A stretch of DNA of 64,000 nt from Sodalinema lacuna_A (GTDB taxonomy: Bacteria; Cyanobacteriota; Cyanobacteriia; Cyanobacteriales; Geitlerinemataceae), in contig FSSI02000002.1 in NCBI GenBank assembly GCA_900149785.2, positions 147,563-211,562 of the forward strand. Direction: 5' to 3'. Shown one piece after another: positions 40,068 through 48,657 of the stretch. The notes under the pieces are model-generated. The model made no database searches, was not told the origin of the DNA, and saw nothing but the letters and a program-made list of their open reading frames with translations. The position numbers and the translations under genes are program-made. How positions within the stretch are numbered: the first letter of the stretch is position 1; the number at the start of each line of letters is the position of its first letter.

Positions 40068-41306
40068 ATGACATCGACGCCAACGCCCCCCACCTCCGTC
40101 AGCCCAAGAATTGATATTCGCCCCATTCAATATCGGGACTTAGATAATATCGAATCCCTCCTGCAAGCCGACGCCTTCACCGCCAAAAGCCCCAGCGACG
40201 AACTGGATTTAGCCCTAGATCTCGATCGCATCCGCCAGCATTACGGCCTGCTAAAACTCCTCAGCCTCTTCCCCAACCCCTACCGTAATCTGTTGCGGGC
40301 CTATATCGCCCAATGCGATCGCCGTCTGTTGGGGGCCATCCAAGTCTCTCCCGTGAACCGCACCTCCACCACCTGGCGCGTCGATCGCGCGATCGCCGAT
40401 CCCGCCGCCGGTAGCCAAGACACAGGAACGGTTCTACTGCGTCATTGTCTCGAAGCCATCTGGGAAGCCCGCACCTGGATTGTCGAAGTCGAAGTGAGCG
40501 ATAACGCCGCCATGGCCCTCTATCGCCAAAACGGCTTTCAACCCCTGGCCCAAATGACCTATTGGACCATTGAACCGGACCTTCTGGCCAAACTCGGGGA
40601 ACGAGAACCCGATTTGCCCAACCTCACCCCCGTCAGCAACTCCGACGCCCAACTTCTCTATCAACTCGACACCGTTTCCATGCCGCCTCTCGTGCGTCAG
40701 GTGTTCGATCGCCATATTCTCGACTTCAAAACCAGCCTCTTTGAATCCATCCTCTCGGGAATAAAACAATGGTTTGGCCGCACCGAAGTCGTCAGTGGCT
40801 ATGTCTTTGAACCGCAACGCAAAGCGGCGATCGGCTACTTCCAAATTCGCCTCAGCCGCGACGGAAGCAGCCACCACGAAGCCCAACTAACAGTTCATCC
40901 CGCCTACACCTGGTTATACCCAGAACTGCTGGCCCAAATGGCCCGCATTACCCAACAACTGCCCCCGCAAGCCCTGCGTTTAGCCTCAACCGACTATCAA
41001 CCCGAACGAGAGGAATATCTCACCAGCATCGGTGCAGAACCCATCGCCAACACCCTGCTGATGTCTCGTTCCGTCTGGCACAAACTGCGCGAAACCAAAC
41101 AAGTCAGCCTAGAGGGATTGCAACTGTCGGATATGTTGGGCGGCTTGCAACCCTCTCGTAAACCCGTTCCCGGCCGTATGATTTGGTCCCATCAATCCCC
41201 GCAACCCGTGAAAGACGAACGCCACGGGCAAAATGGGAATGGCGACAATCGCCCCCAGGATCAGCCGGGAAGCCCGCCTCAAAATGGCAATGGCGATCGC
41301 CCATGA
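40068..41306 (+). CDS. GNAT family N-acetyltransferase with C-terminal extension
   Basis: 412 residues. The N-terminal ~165 residues are a GNAT domain: IDIRPIQYRDLDNIESLL, CDRRLLGAIQVSPVN, DTGTVLLRHCLEAIWEA (acetyl-CoA binding motif A region, without the usual QxxGxG/A exactly) and VSDNAAMALYRQNGFQPL (motif B). The C-terminal 240 residues include another alpha/beta part (GYFQIRLSRDGSSHHEAQLTVHPAYTWLYPELLAQM), which resembles a second GNAT-like unit, and a polar tail. Substrate unknown. Its TGA overlaps the ruvX start (ATGA), so the two are co-translated. Confidence 0.8.
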   Translation: MTSTPTPPTSVSPRIDIRPIQYRDLDNIESLLQADAFTAKSPSDELDLALDLDRIRQHYGLLKLLSLFPNPYRNLLRAYIAQCDRRLLGAIQVSPVNRTSTTWRVDRAIADPAAGSQDTGTVLLRHCLEAIWEARTWIVEVEVSDNAAMALYRQNGFQPLAQMTYWTIEPDLLAKLGEREPDLPNLTPVSNSDAQLLYQLDTVSMPPLVRQVFDRHILDFKTSLFESILSGIKQWFGRTEVVSGYVFEPQRKAAIGYFQIRLSRDGSSHHEAQLTVHPAYTWLYPELLAQMARITQQLPPQALRLASTDYQPEREEYLTSIGAEPIANTLLMSRSVWHKLRETKQVSLEGLQLSDMLGGLQPSRKPVPGRMIWSHQSPQPVKDERHGQNGNGDNRPQDQPGSPPQNGNGDRP

Positions 41307-41728
41307 AGCCCCGAGTTGCTGCCCTCGGCCTCGACTTAGGTCGCCGTCGCATCGGAGTCGCCGGTTGCGACGGCTTAGGCTTACTGGCGACAGAACTCAC
41401 CACCATCAAACGCAGCAGTTTTGCCCAAGACATCGAGGCCTTGCGTCACCTCGTCAACGAACGTCAGGCCACGGTTTTAGTCATCGGGATGCCCTATCGC
41501 CTTGACGACGGAACGATGGGCAAACAAGCCCAACGCCTAGAGAAACTCGCCCACCGCATCGGTTCGGCGTTGGGGCTTCCCATCGAGTTTGTCGATGAAC
41601 GTCTCAGTTCCATCGAAGCCGAGGAGTTCATCCGCACCTCAGGCAAACATCCCTCTCAAGACAAAGGGGCCATCGATCGCAAAGCCGCCGCCATCATCTT
41701 ACAGCGATGGCTCGATAAGAGCGGCTAA
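41303..41728 (+). CDS. ruvX: Holliday junction resolvase-like RuvX/YqgF
   Basis: 141 residues from the ATG at 41303, which overlaps the GNAT stop; longer forms starting upstream run through the GNAT gene and are not supported. RNase H-fold motifs are present: LGLDLGRRRIGVAGCD (first Asp), VLVIGMPYRLDDGTMG, FVDERLSSIEAEE (second acidic pair) and QDKGAIDRKAAAIILQRWL (last Asp). YqgF/RuvX is a nuclease needed for the 5' end processing of pre-16S rRNA in bacteria and is often annotated as a resolvase. Cytoplasmic, housekeeping. Confidence 0.95.
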   Translation: MKPRVAALGLDLGRRRIGVAGCDGLGLLATELTTIKRSSFAQDIEALRHLVNERQATVLVIGMPYRLDDGTMGKQAQRLEKLAHRIGSALGLPIEFVDERLSSIEAEEFIRTSGKHPSQDKGAIDRKAAAIILQRWLDKSG

Positions 41729-41811
41729 TTTCCATTACCATAAAATTTCAATTACCATAAAAAAACAATTTTGTCAACCCCTAAATTGAGGCGTTCAGCC
41801 CATTCACTCTT

Positions 41812-42489
41812 ATGTATATTCTCATCGGCGGGGCCGGGATGACCGGGTTAGCCCTGGCCAATACCTTATTGAACATTGGTCATACCATCGCTATTGTTGA
41901 CCCCGATCCGATGGCTTGTCAATATGCCCGTGAAAAGATTGGCGTCATGGCTTTTGAAGGGAGTGCCGTCAATACCACAACCCTCATTGAAGCCGGGGTT
42001 CGTAAAGCCGATGCCGTGATTGGGGCCTTGCGAGAAGATGCCCTAAACCTGGCCTTCGTCACCCTATCTAAACATTATGGCGTACCTCAGATTATCGTAC
42101 GCATGAGCGATCGCGACTTTGCCGAACCCTACCAACTGGCCGGGGCCACCCATATCATTAGTACCACCCAACTGGCGATTAACCGCATCATCAATGCGAT
42201 CGAATATCCTCAAGTCGATGCCATGATGCACTTTGAACAAGGGCAAGTCGAAGTGTTAAAACTCTCACTCCCCCAAGACTGTTATATCATCGGTCGTAGC
42301 GTCGCCGAAATTGCCCAAGACGAGCGATTTCCTGAAGGAACCTTAATTATCGGCTATCAAGCCCATATCCATGAAGATTTGATTATCCCCAACGGCAGTA
42401 CTATCCTCGAAAGTGGGGCCAACATTTTAGCAGTAACGAAGCCCGATTTAGTCCGAGATGTGATTGATTTTCTCGGCTTATGTTCCTGA
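41812..42489 (+). CDS. TrkA-type potassium uptake regulator (RCK domain)
   Basis: 225 residues. MYILIGGAGMTGLALANTLLNIGHTIAIVDPDP is the NAD-binding Rossmann RCK_N domain with GxGxxG-like GGAGMTG, followed by EGSAVNTTTLIEAGVRKADAVIGAL and the typical LISTTQLAINRII (here HIISTTQLAINRII). The RCK_C domain (about 140-215) reads EVLKLSLPQDCYIIGRSVAEIAQDERFPEGTLII. It gates a Trk/Ktr potassium channel or other cation transporter from the cytoplasm. The neighbour on the opposite strand is a Na+/H+ antiporter, so the pair fits monovalent-cation homeostasis. Confidence 0.93.
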   Translation: MYILIGGAGMTGLALANTLLNIGHTIAIVDPDPMACQYAREKIGVMAFEGSAVNTTTLIEAGVRKADAVIGALREDALNLAFVTLSKHYGVPQIIVRMSDRDFAEPYQLAGATHIISTTQLAINRIINAIEYPQVDAMMHFEQGQVEVLKLSLPQDCYIIGRSVAEIAQDERFPEGTLIIGYQAHIHEDLIIPNGSTILESGANILAVTKPDLVRDVIDFLGLCS

Positions 42490-42505
42490 GAGAACCTTAA
42501 ATCCC

Positions 42506-44125
42506 TTAATCATCTTGCAGAGACATCAGTTTTTGGTTAAGGCTATCGATATAGCGATTCGCCAGTTCATTGGAAAGTAGGCCTTTGCGAACAGCATCGT
42601 TAATCGCCCCCTTTTCCGCCAGATACAGACGGCGACGTAAGCCATCTAAATACCCCCCAGGTTCGAGGGGTTCATCCTCATGAGTCATGCGTTGATTATA
42701 AAGATGACGCAATTCTCGTTCAGCCGTGGCAATTCTCGCCTGGTAATTCGCAAAGAGTTCTTCATACAAAGACTTGGGTAAACTCCCCGACTCAAATAAA
42801 CTATTGAGTTCTTGTTGGGCAGCTTTGGAGGCGATTAACGTCAGTTGCAAGTTTTCAATTTTCTCTTTATGGGGAGAGGGTTGATTGAGGTTAAGTTGTT
42901 TCACCAGCCAGGGTAAACTTAACCCTTGCCCAATCAAAGACACTAACACCGTACTAAAAATTAGCGTGATAACATCTTCTCGCCCAGGCAATGTAAACGG
43001 TAAACTCAGGGCAAGTGCCATCGAGAGTGACCCTTTAACATTGCCAAATATCAGCACATGTTGCCATTTTAGAGGTAATGGTCTATCAAAAAAACGAACT
43101 AAATACAGGAGAGGATAAATCGAGAAAATGCGACCAATTTGATAGCCTAAAATCGCTAACATCGCGCTGGGCAATGTCACCCACAGCACACTTGATTCGA
43201 CTTCTACACCCACCAATAAAAAGATAAACGTGTTCACACCAAAGCCTGCATATTCCCAAAAATTGAGTAATGTGACTTTAATCGATGCAGAAATTTTATT
43301 AAATCCTGAATTACCAATCACTAAGCCGGCAATCACCACGGCGATCGCACTAGAAACCCCCAAAACTTGCCCAATTTGAAAGGTTCCCAACGACACCGCA
43401 ACCGTCAACAGGGTATCACTCAACGCATCATTCAATTGCTTGAGGAGTCCAACACAGAGATATCCTAATCCTAACCCTAAAATCGTCCCTCCAACCAAAG
43501 CAATAAATAACTGTTCAACCCCTTCACCAACCGTAAACGAACCTTGACGATGAATCGTACTAATCATCGTCAACAAAACCAGGGCTATCCCATCATTAAA
43601 CAGACTCTCACCCTCAACAATTGTAATCAGCCGTCCCGGAACTTTAACAGTTTTAAACGCCCCAATCACCGACACGGTATCCGTAATCGTTAAAATTACT
43701 CCGATCGCCGACGCTGTAATCCAGACAACCCCTAAACCAAAACGCAAAAACACCGTTGTAATCGCCGCCGCTAAAACCACCCCTGGCCCAGCTAATAAAA
43801 GAATCGGCTTAATCGTACTTCGCAGACGACTAATATCCGTATTAATGGCTGCCTCAAAAATGAGAATCGGCAAAAATAGATTGAGAATCACATCCGGGTT
43901 TAAGCCAATCCCTGCCGGTAATGCTTGTTTAGTGATCAGCAGTCCCCCTAACACCAATCCCACCACATAAGGAATGCGAAAACGGCGAGTAATCAGGGCA
44001 ACCGCTGTAGCCACCAAGAGCAAAATAATCGACGCCCCCACCAACCCCGTTACTTGACTGGAGGTTGTGGTTAACGTCTCATCTACCGTCTGGGATACGG
44101 TTTCGGAATAGGCGGTTAACAACAC
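42506..44125 (-). CDS. Na+/H+ antiporter of the CPA1/NhaP type
   Basis: 539 residues with about 11-12 membrane helices in residues 25-400 (GASIILLLVATAVALI, FRIPYVVGLVLGGLLI, LFLPILIFEAAINTDI, VVWITASAIGVILTITDTVSVIGAFKTV, PGRLITIVEGESLFNDGIALVLLTM). The antiporter motifs TDTVSVIGAFK (TDPVxV in canonical members, here TDTVSV) and EGESLFNDG (ES-x-x-ND Na+/H+ site) are present. The C-terminal 130 residues are a hydrophilic regulatory tail with coiled-coil character (ELNSLFESGSL). It moves H+ against Na+ or K+ in the plasma or thylakoid membrane. Convergent with the TrkA-type gene, 16 bp between stops. Confidence 0.93.
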   Translation of the reverse strand: MLLTAYSETVSQTVDETLTTTSSQVTGLVGASIILLLVATAVALITRRFRIPYVVGLVLGGLLITKQALPAGIGLNPDVILNLFLPILIFEAAINTDISRLRSTIKPILLLAGPGVVLAAAITTVFLRFGLGVVWITASAIGVILTITDTVSVIGAFKTVKVPGRLITIVEGESLFNDGIALVLLTMISTIHRQGSFTVGEGVEQLFIALVGGTILGLGLGYLCVGLLKQLNDALSDTLLTVAVSLGTFQIGQVLGVSSAIAVVIAGLVIGNSGFNKISASIKVTLLNFWEYAGFGVNTFIFLLVGVEVESSVLWVTLPSAMLAILGYQIGRIFSIYPLLYLVRFFDRPLPLKWQHVLIFGNVKGSLSMALALSLPFTLPGREDVITLIFSTVLVSLIGQGLSLPWLVKQLNLNQPSPHKEKIENLQLTLIASKAAQQELNSLFESGSLPKSLYEELFANYQARIATAERELRHLYNQRMTHEDEPLEPGGYLDGLRRRLYLAEKGAINDAVRKGLLSNELANRYIDSLNQKLMSLQDD

Positions 44126-44182
44126 GTTATCGCTCTAGGTTGTTCGCACTTAATGAGGCGTTTACATCTGTACATCGGCGTT

Positions 44183-44974
44183 TTAAATCCCCTTCAGCCA
44201 ATCCCATCCTCGCATTTCGTCTAACTTCGAGGGACAGATTAACTTCGACTGTAACGGAGTCATCGTAATATAATTCTGAGCGATCGCAATGCCATCAATG
44301 GGAATATCGGCTTTATGGGGTTCATCATCTAACTCTTCCAAGACTTCCCCAGCTAACCAGTAGTAGGTTTTGCCGCGCGGATCAACCCGTTTCTGAAACA
44401 CATCCGTATAGCGGCGTACCCCTTGCCGGGCCAGGGTTACCCCAGCAATGCGATCGCCCGTTACCGGTGGGATATTCACATTCAACAACATCGGTTCCGT
44501 GGGGCGATGATCCCCCAACTGCTTCAGCAAACGCAGGGCGAACTCCACCGACGCCTCAAAATCCCGAGAGGTAAAACTCGCCAAACTGAACGCCACACTG
44601 GGAATGCCCTCAATATAGCCCTCCAACGCCGCCGAAACCGTCCCCGAATAGAGAATATCGGTTCCCACATTCGCCCCGTGGTTAATCCCCGCCAACACGA
44701 AATCCGGGGGGGAGTCGACTAAAGCACTCAACGCCAACTTAATACAGTCTGAGGGAGTGCCAGAACAGGCCCAGGCCGCAATACTGGAGTGAAAGCGATC
44801 GTCAACCCGTTCGGCCCGAATCGGCTGGTGCATCGTCAAGCTATGGCCCGTTGCCGATCGCTCGCGATCGGGGCAAACCACAGTCACCTCATGGCCCACC
44901 TCGGCTAAGGCATTCGCCAAGGCTTGTACTCCTTGGGCGAGAATACCGTCATCGTTACCAATTAGAAGTTTCAT
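44183..44974 (-). CDS. surE: 5'/3'-nucleotidase SurE
   Basis: 263 residues. MKLLIGNDDGILAQGVQALANAL is the SurE N-terminus with the metal-binding DD pair, followed by VVCPDRERSATGHSLTMHQP, SGTPSDCIKLALSAL, and ILAGINHGANVGTDILYSGTVSAALEG. It dephosphorylates nucleoside monophosphates (and exopolyphosphate in some species) in the cytoplasm and is linked to stress survival. The spacer upstream of it holds a large heptamer array. Confidence 0.97.
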   Translation of the reverse strand: MKLLIGNDDGILAQGVQALANALAEVGHEVTVVCPDRERSATGHSLTMHQPIRAERVDDRFHSSIAAWACSGTPSDCIKLALSALVDSPPDFVLAGINHGANVGTDILYSGTVSAALEGYIEGIPSVAFSLASFTSRDFEASVEFALRLLKQLGDHRPTEPMLLNVNIPPVTGDRIAGVTLARQGVRRYTDVFQKRVDPRGKTYYWLAGEVLEELDDEPHKADIPIDGIAIAQNYITMTPLQSKLICPSKLDEMRGWDWLKGI

Positions 44975-44980
44975 AGGTTA

Positions 44981-45126
44981 AGGCAAAAGGCAAAAGGCAA
45001 GAGGCAAAAGGCAAGAGGCATAACCCACCCCTAACCCCTCCCAAGAGGGGATGGCAAGAGGCAAAAGGCAAGAGGCAAAAGGCATGCATGCAAGAGGCAA
45101 AAGGCAAAAGAAGGGAACAGGGAACA
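44981..45126. repeat. GGCAAAA/GGCAAGA heptamer array with a GGGAACA end
   Basis: Heptamers alternate between GGCAAAA and GGCAAGA in two blocks, split by a CCCCTCCCAAGAGGGG hairpin at 45034-45052. It ends with GGGAACAGGGAACAG. The array fills the gap between the dprA stop and the surE start, so it lies in the surE promoter region. Confidence 0.85.
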
Positions 45127-45162
45127 GAAAAGACGTAGGGGCGTACCTTACACTATCGGGGA

Positions 45163-46365
45163 TTAACTGCGTTGATAGCGTAATCCGGGTAGGGCTGAGA
45201 CAAACCCCATCAATTCTAACTGCAAGAGGGCGCTTGACACAGCGGCCGCTTCCGTACCTGACTTCTCCACAATCACATCAAACGCCGTGGCTTCTGGGGG
45301 AACCGCCGCAAAGACATCAGCCAAATGGGCCGGAACCTCGGGCATCGGGGCGGGATCTGACTCTGGAGTGACAGATAGCTTGACAGATTCTTTATCTTGT
45401 GATAAAGATTTCTCGGGTGAAGATTCAGGTCTGAGACGACCAGCGGGAACCGTTACCGTGGGCATCTCTTGTAGCGTTTGTAGCAGATTCTCCTCATCCA
45501 TAACCAACTGCGCCCCTCGGGTGATTAGGCCCAAACAGCCTCGGGAGTTGGGATTGTCCAGGGAACCGGGAACCGCATAGACATCCCGACAAAACTCGTT
45601 GGCGAGGTAAGCCGTAATCAAGGCCCCGGACTTCTGGGGGGCTTCCGTGACGAGAGTGGCGCGACTTAACCCGGCGATGATGCGGTTGCGTTGGGGAAAC
45701 TGGAGGCGATCGGGTGGGGTTCCGGCGGGATACTCGCTGACGACTAATCCTTTTTCGACAATCTCCTCGTAAAGCGTCTGATTACGGCGGGGATAGACCA
45801 CATCGACCCCCGTTCCCAACACCGCCACCGTGCGCCCTCCTGCGTCCAAACAGGTGCGGTGGGCTTCGGTGTCAATTCCCGCCGCGAGGCCTGAAATCAC
45901 CGTATATCCCTGGTGCGTGAGGCGGCGACTGAGGCGGCGTGTCCATTTGATGCCATAGGGACTGGGGCGGCGAGTTCCGACAATGGCGATGGTGGGGGCG
46001 TTTCCCTCCATCTCTTCAGCATTGGGGAGGCCCCGGTAATAGAGAATGGCCGGCGGACTATGGATCTCTTGCAACAGACGGGGATATTCGGGGTCTGATA
46101 ACGTCCAGAAGTGGGGATTGGCCTGGATATGGCTCTCATAGAGACGCTGGGGATCGAGCTGCGATCGCCGTCTAAGGATGTCCGCCGCCAATTGGGGACC
46201 AATCCCCTCAACAGCCCGTAACCCCGCCTCTGAGGCTTGCCAGGCGGCTTCTAAGGACCCAAACTCATCTTGCAAGCGACTCATTAGTACAGAACCAATG
46301 CGCTTAATTTGCGCCCAAGCCACCCAGTAGGGGCGATCGCGGTTAAAAGATGAGTCACTCATCAC
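45163..46365 (-). CDS. dprA: DNA processing protein DprA
   Basis: 400 residues. An N-terminal helix-hairpin-helix-like region (LRAVEGIGPQLAADILRR) precedes the Rossmann-like DprA domain, with IVGTRRPSPYGIKWTRRLSRRL, SGLAAGIDTEAHRTCLD, VLGTGVDVVYPRRNQTLYEEI, VSEYPAGTPPDRLQFPQRNRIIAGLS and GALITAYLANEFCRDVYAVPG. A C-terminal winged-helix (TAFDVIVEKSGTEAAAVSSALLQLELMGFV) is present. DprA loads RecA on incoming single-stranded DNA in natural transformation. The start MMSDSS can be either of two ATG codons. The DUF2301 gene lies directly upstream (12 bp). Confidence 0.96.
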   Translation of the reverse strand: MMSDSSFNRDRPYWVAWAQIKRIGSVLMSRLQDEFGSLEAAWQASEAGLRAVEGIGPQLAADILRRRSQLDPQRLYESHIQANPHFWTLSDPEYPRLLQEIHSPPAILYYRGLPNAEEMEGNAPTIAIVGTRRPSPYGIKWTRRLSRRLTHQGYTVISGLAAGIDTEAHRTCLDAGGRTVAVLGTGVDVVYPRRNQTLYEEIVEKGLVVSEYPAGTPPDRLQFPQRNRIIAGLSRATLVTEAPQKSGALITAYLANEFCRDVYAVPGSLDNPNSRGCLGLITRGAQLVMDEENLLQTLQEMPTVTVPAGRLRPESSPEKSLSQDKESVKLSVTPESDPAPMPEVPAHLADVFAAVPPEATAFDVIVEKSGTEAAAVSSALLQLELMGFVSALPGLRYQRS

Positions 46366-46377
46366 TCCAGAGTCCGC

Positions 46378-47049
46378 TTACCCTTCCTGGGAGGACATCG
46401 TCTCGTTGTTGCGATCGCGCAGATGCTCAAACACACTTTTGTCACCGATATCATCGGGAATCGCTTGAGGCAGTTTACGCAAGCTAAACACCAAAAACAA
46501 GATCGCCCACAATCCCAACATCACGGGTTTGCTTTCCTCAGGAAGCCAGCCGCTAAGATGACCTAACAGCAAAATCGGCACCAGAGGCGTGAGAAATTTG
46601 GTTTCTAAACGATTGAAACAAAAGGCTTCTTTGAAATAAATCCCCGTTAGGGCCACAAACATAAACCCCACGCCCCAAAGGCTATTAGGATGTTCATACA
46701 CCGTCACGGCCAAAGGACTCTCACTCGATAACACCAGATCCACCGCCGAGGCCACACCCACCAGCCAGCAGGCTTGTAAGAGACGATGCAAGGGGGCGAG
46801 ATAGATATGAATCGTCAACAGACTCACCCCTAGGGCTAAACAAAAGCCAAAATAGAGCCAGGTGAGGATTGGTAACAGCCCATCACTGGCCCCGTATCCC
46901 AGGGTTAGGCCCGTTCCCACGGCAAAGCAGAGGGCCGCCACCGCTAAACCGGCACGATAAATCCGGACTTCCCGGCGATCGCTCTCGGTGATTTGATAAC
47001 TTCCAAACTGTCCGAAGTACACGGGAGACTCCGTCACGACATCACTCAT
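46378..47049 (-). CDS. DUF2301 membrane protein
   Basis: 223 residues with about six transmembrane helices (VAALCFAVGTGLTLGYG, LTWLYFGFCLALGVSLLTIHIYLAPLH, LLQACWLVGVASAVDLVL, VGFMFVALTGIYFKEAFCFNRLET, LVPILLLGHLSGWL, VMLGLWAILFLVFSLRKL). The segment TGIYFKEAFCFNRLE is characteristic of cyanobacterial/chloroplast DUF2301 proteins. Role unknown; likely a thylakoid or plasma membrane protein. It is probably in an operon with dprA. Confidence 0.88.
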   Translation of the reverse strand: MSDVVTESPVYFGQFGSYQITESDRREVRIYRAGLAVAALCFAVGTGLTLGYGASDGLLPILTWLYFGFCLALGVSLLTIHIYLAPLHRLLQACWLVGVASAVDLVLSSESPLAVTVYEHPNSLWGVGFMFVALTGIYFKEAFCFNRLETKFLTPLVPILLLGHLSGWLPEESKPVMLGLWAILFLVFSLRKLPQAIPDDIGDKSVFEHLRDRNNETMSSQEG

Positions 47050-47082
47050 AAACTCGGGTTCCTCTTTCTAGAATCAACAGCA

Positions 47083-47125
47083 CATCCTCAACACATCCTC
47101 AAGCACATCCTCAAGCACATCCTCA
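47083..47125. repeat. 12-bp tandem repeats (AGCACATCCTCA)
   Basis: Three to four units of the type AGCACATCCTCA in the spacer between the trmH and DUF2301 genes; the first unit lacks two bases. Non-coding. Confidence 0.8.
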
Positions 47126-47138
47126 GCACAAAGGCGAT

Positions 47139-47855
47139 TTAAGTCTGCTTGTCGAGGGATGCGACGAACTCCGCTTCTAACTGATCATAGGCTCGGATGC
47201 TGCGGCGTAACCACTCCAGTTTAAGGGTGGTATAGTCTGCCTCCGTCAGCCGCCAGGGCTGATTCCCTTGACGCAAGCGTTTACTGAGTTCATATAAACA
47301 TAATGCCGCACTCACGGAGATGTTGAAACTCTCGCTAAAGCCATACATGGGAATTTTGACTCGCACATCAGCATGACTGAGGGCGTAGGTAGACAAGCCG
47401 CGCAGTTCTGATCCAAAGAGAACGGCGATTTTTCCATCGATGGGAACTTCATCGATGGGGATAGTCGGTTCGTGGGGAGTTGTCGCGAGCAGGGTGAATC
47501 CTTGCTCTTTGAGGCGATCGAGGCAAATGGCGGTATTATTAACGCCATAGTCGTCGTAGCGATGTAAACTCAGCCAGCGATCGGCCCCTAAACTCACCTG
47601 TTGGTTGGGATCAAATTCGGTATCTCGTTCGATGATATGAACATCCTGCACGCCAAACCCCTCACAACTACGAAGCACGGCACTGGCGTTATGGGGTTTA
47701 TGAATCCCCTCTAAGACGACGGCGATTTGTCGCGTTCGTTTGCCTAACACGTCATCGAGGCGATCGACACGAGCGTCGGTCAGATATTGGCTGAGATAGG
47801 CGATAAGCTCTTGTTGGGTTTCTAGATCCATTGGGTAATTGTTAATCGTTTTCAT
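47139..47855 (-). CDS. trmH: tRNA (guanosine-18-2'-O)-methyltransferase
   Basis: About 238 residues from the ATG giving MKTINNYPMDLETQ; a start eight codons on (MDLETQ) is also possible. SPOUT methyltransferase motifs are clear: VVLEGIHKPHNASAVLRSCEGFGV (motif 1), VLFGSELRGLS (motif 2) and IPMYGFSESFNISVSAALCLYEL (motif 3, knot and SAM pocket). The family methylates the 2'-OH of G18 in the tRNA D-loop. The C-terminal helix region (EADYTTLKLEWLRRSIRAYDQLEAEF) matches TrmH rather than TrmL. Cytoplasmic. Confidence 0.93.
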   Translation of the reverse strand: MKTINNYPMDLETQQELIAYLSQYLTDARVDRLDDVLGKRTRQIAVVLEGIHKPHNASAVLRSCEGFGVQDVHIIERDTEFDPNQQVSLGADRWLSLHRYDDYGVNNTAICLDRLKEQGFTLLATTPHEPTIPIDEVPIDGKIAVLFGSELRGLSTYALSHADVRVKIPMYGFSESFNISVSAALCLYELSKRLRQGNQPWRLTEADYTTLKLEWLRRSIRAYDQLEAEFVASLDKQT

Positions 47856-47916
47856 CCCCCCCATCGTCGGGGTTAGGGGACAGGTTCCGCCAGCGAGGGG
47901 TGCGTTCCGGTAGGTA

Positions 47917-47938
47917 GGGGCGAAAAATTTTTCGCCCC
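47917..47938. repeat. 22-bp perfect palindrome
   Basis: GGGGCGAAAAA joined directly to TTTTTCGCCCC, a perfect self-complementary 22-mer, flanked by GTA and CAC. It lies upstream of trmH and next to a heptamer array. It resembles the dispersed TAGGGGCGAA palindromes of cyanobacteria. Confidence 0.8.
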
Positions 47939-47942
47939 CACG

Positions 47943-48003
47943 ATTGCCTTTTGCCTATTCCCTTCTTCCCCCCTGTTCCCTGTTCCCTGTTCCCTGTTCC
48001 CTT
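47943..48003. repeat. Heptamer array TTGCCTT/TTCCCTG
   Basis: Two TTGCCTT-type units followed by about four TTCCCTG units and a few variants, between the LuxR-type regulator stop and trmH. Same families as the other heptamer arrays, read on the opposite strand. Confidence 0.8.
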
Positions 48004-48010
48004 CCCCCCC

Positions 48011-48649
48011 CTACCCCTGCAACAAATGATGTTCGATCGCAAATCGGACCAATTCCGACCGATTACTGGTATCGGTTTTGCGCAGTAGGTTACTGACGTA
48101 CTTTTCGATGGTTCGGGAACTCAGATAGAGACGATCGCCAATTTGATTATTCGACAAGCCTTGACTCAACAGATCGAGGACTTCCTGTTCTCGGTCCGTC
48201 AGGTCAATGTTAACATCGCGACTGTCTGGCACGGGCGCAGGGGCGGGGGCGGCCACGGCTGAGGCGTGACTCATCATGGTGTAGCGATCGAGGAAGTTGC
48301 GCACGACGGCGGCCAACTCGTCTAACTCGAAGGGTTTGGGCATATGGAGATCAATGCCCGCCTGATAGCCACGAATGCGATCGCGAGTTTCGTTGCGGGC
48401 CGTCAAGAAAATCACCGGCAACAGGCGAAAGTTAGGCTGCTGGCGAATCTGTCGCACCAACTCATAGCCATCCATTTCCGGCATGATGGCATCGGTAATG
48501 AGTAAATGGGGTTGGTGGCGATCGAGGCGGGCCAGAGCATCCCGTCCGTTGACGGCGGGAATGGCGGAGTACCCGGATAGTTCTAGATAATCAGTGATGG
48601 ATACACGAGTGGCTAAGTCATCCTCCACCACCAAGATTGTCAGAGGCAT
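48011..48649 (-). CDS. LuxR/NarL-type response regulator
   Basis: 212 residues. Receiver at 1-118 with ILVVEDDLATRVS, LLITDAIMPEMDG (phospho-Asp), VIFLTARNETRD and HMPKPFELDEL (Lys). A Pro/Ala-rich linker (AAPAPAPVPD) leads to a GerE/LuxR HTH at about 145-205 (LTDREQEVLDLLSQGLSNNQIGDRLYLSSRTIEKYVSNLLRKT). It resembles the Ycf29-type regulators of cyanobacteria and red algal plastids (from memory, not certain). DNA-binding transcription factor; partner kinase unknown. It lies 8 bp downstream of pgi. Confidence 0.9.
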   Translation of the reverse strand: MPLTILVVEDDLATRVSITDYLELSGYSAIPAVNGRDALARLDRHQPHLLITDAIMPEMDGYELVRQIRQQPNFRLLPVIFLTARNETRDRIRGYQAGIDLHMPKPFELDELAAVVRNFLDRYTMMSHASAVAAPAPAPVPDSRDVNIDLTDREQEVLDLLSQGLSNNQIGDRLYLSSRTIEKYVSNLLRKTDTSNRSELVRFAIEHHLLQG

Positions 48650-48657
48650 AGAGACCG

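Noticed and set aside
41183..41302. Longer N-terminus for RuvX
   Set aside because: The extra 40 residues are a shadow of the GNAT gene; the ATG at 41303 gives a standard RuvX start and overlaps the GNAT stop as ATGA.
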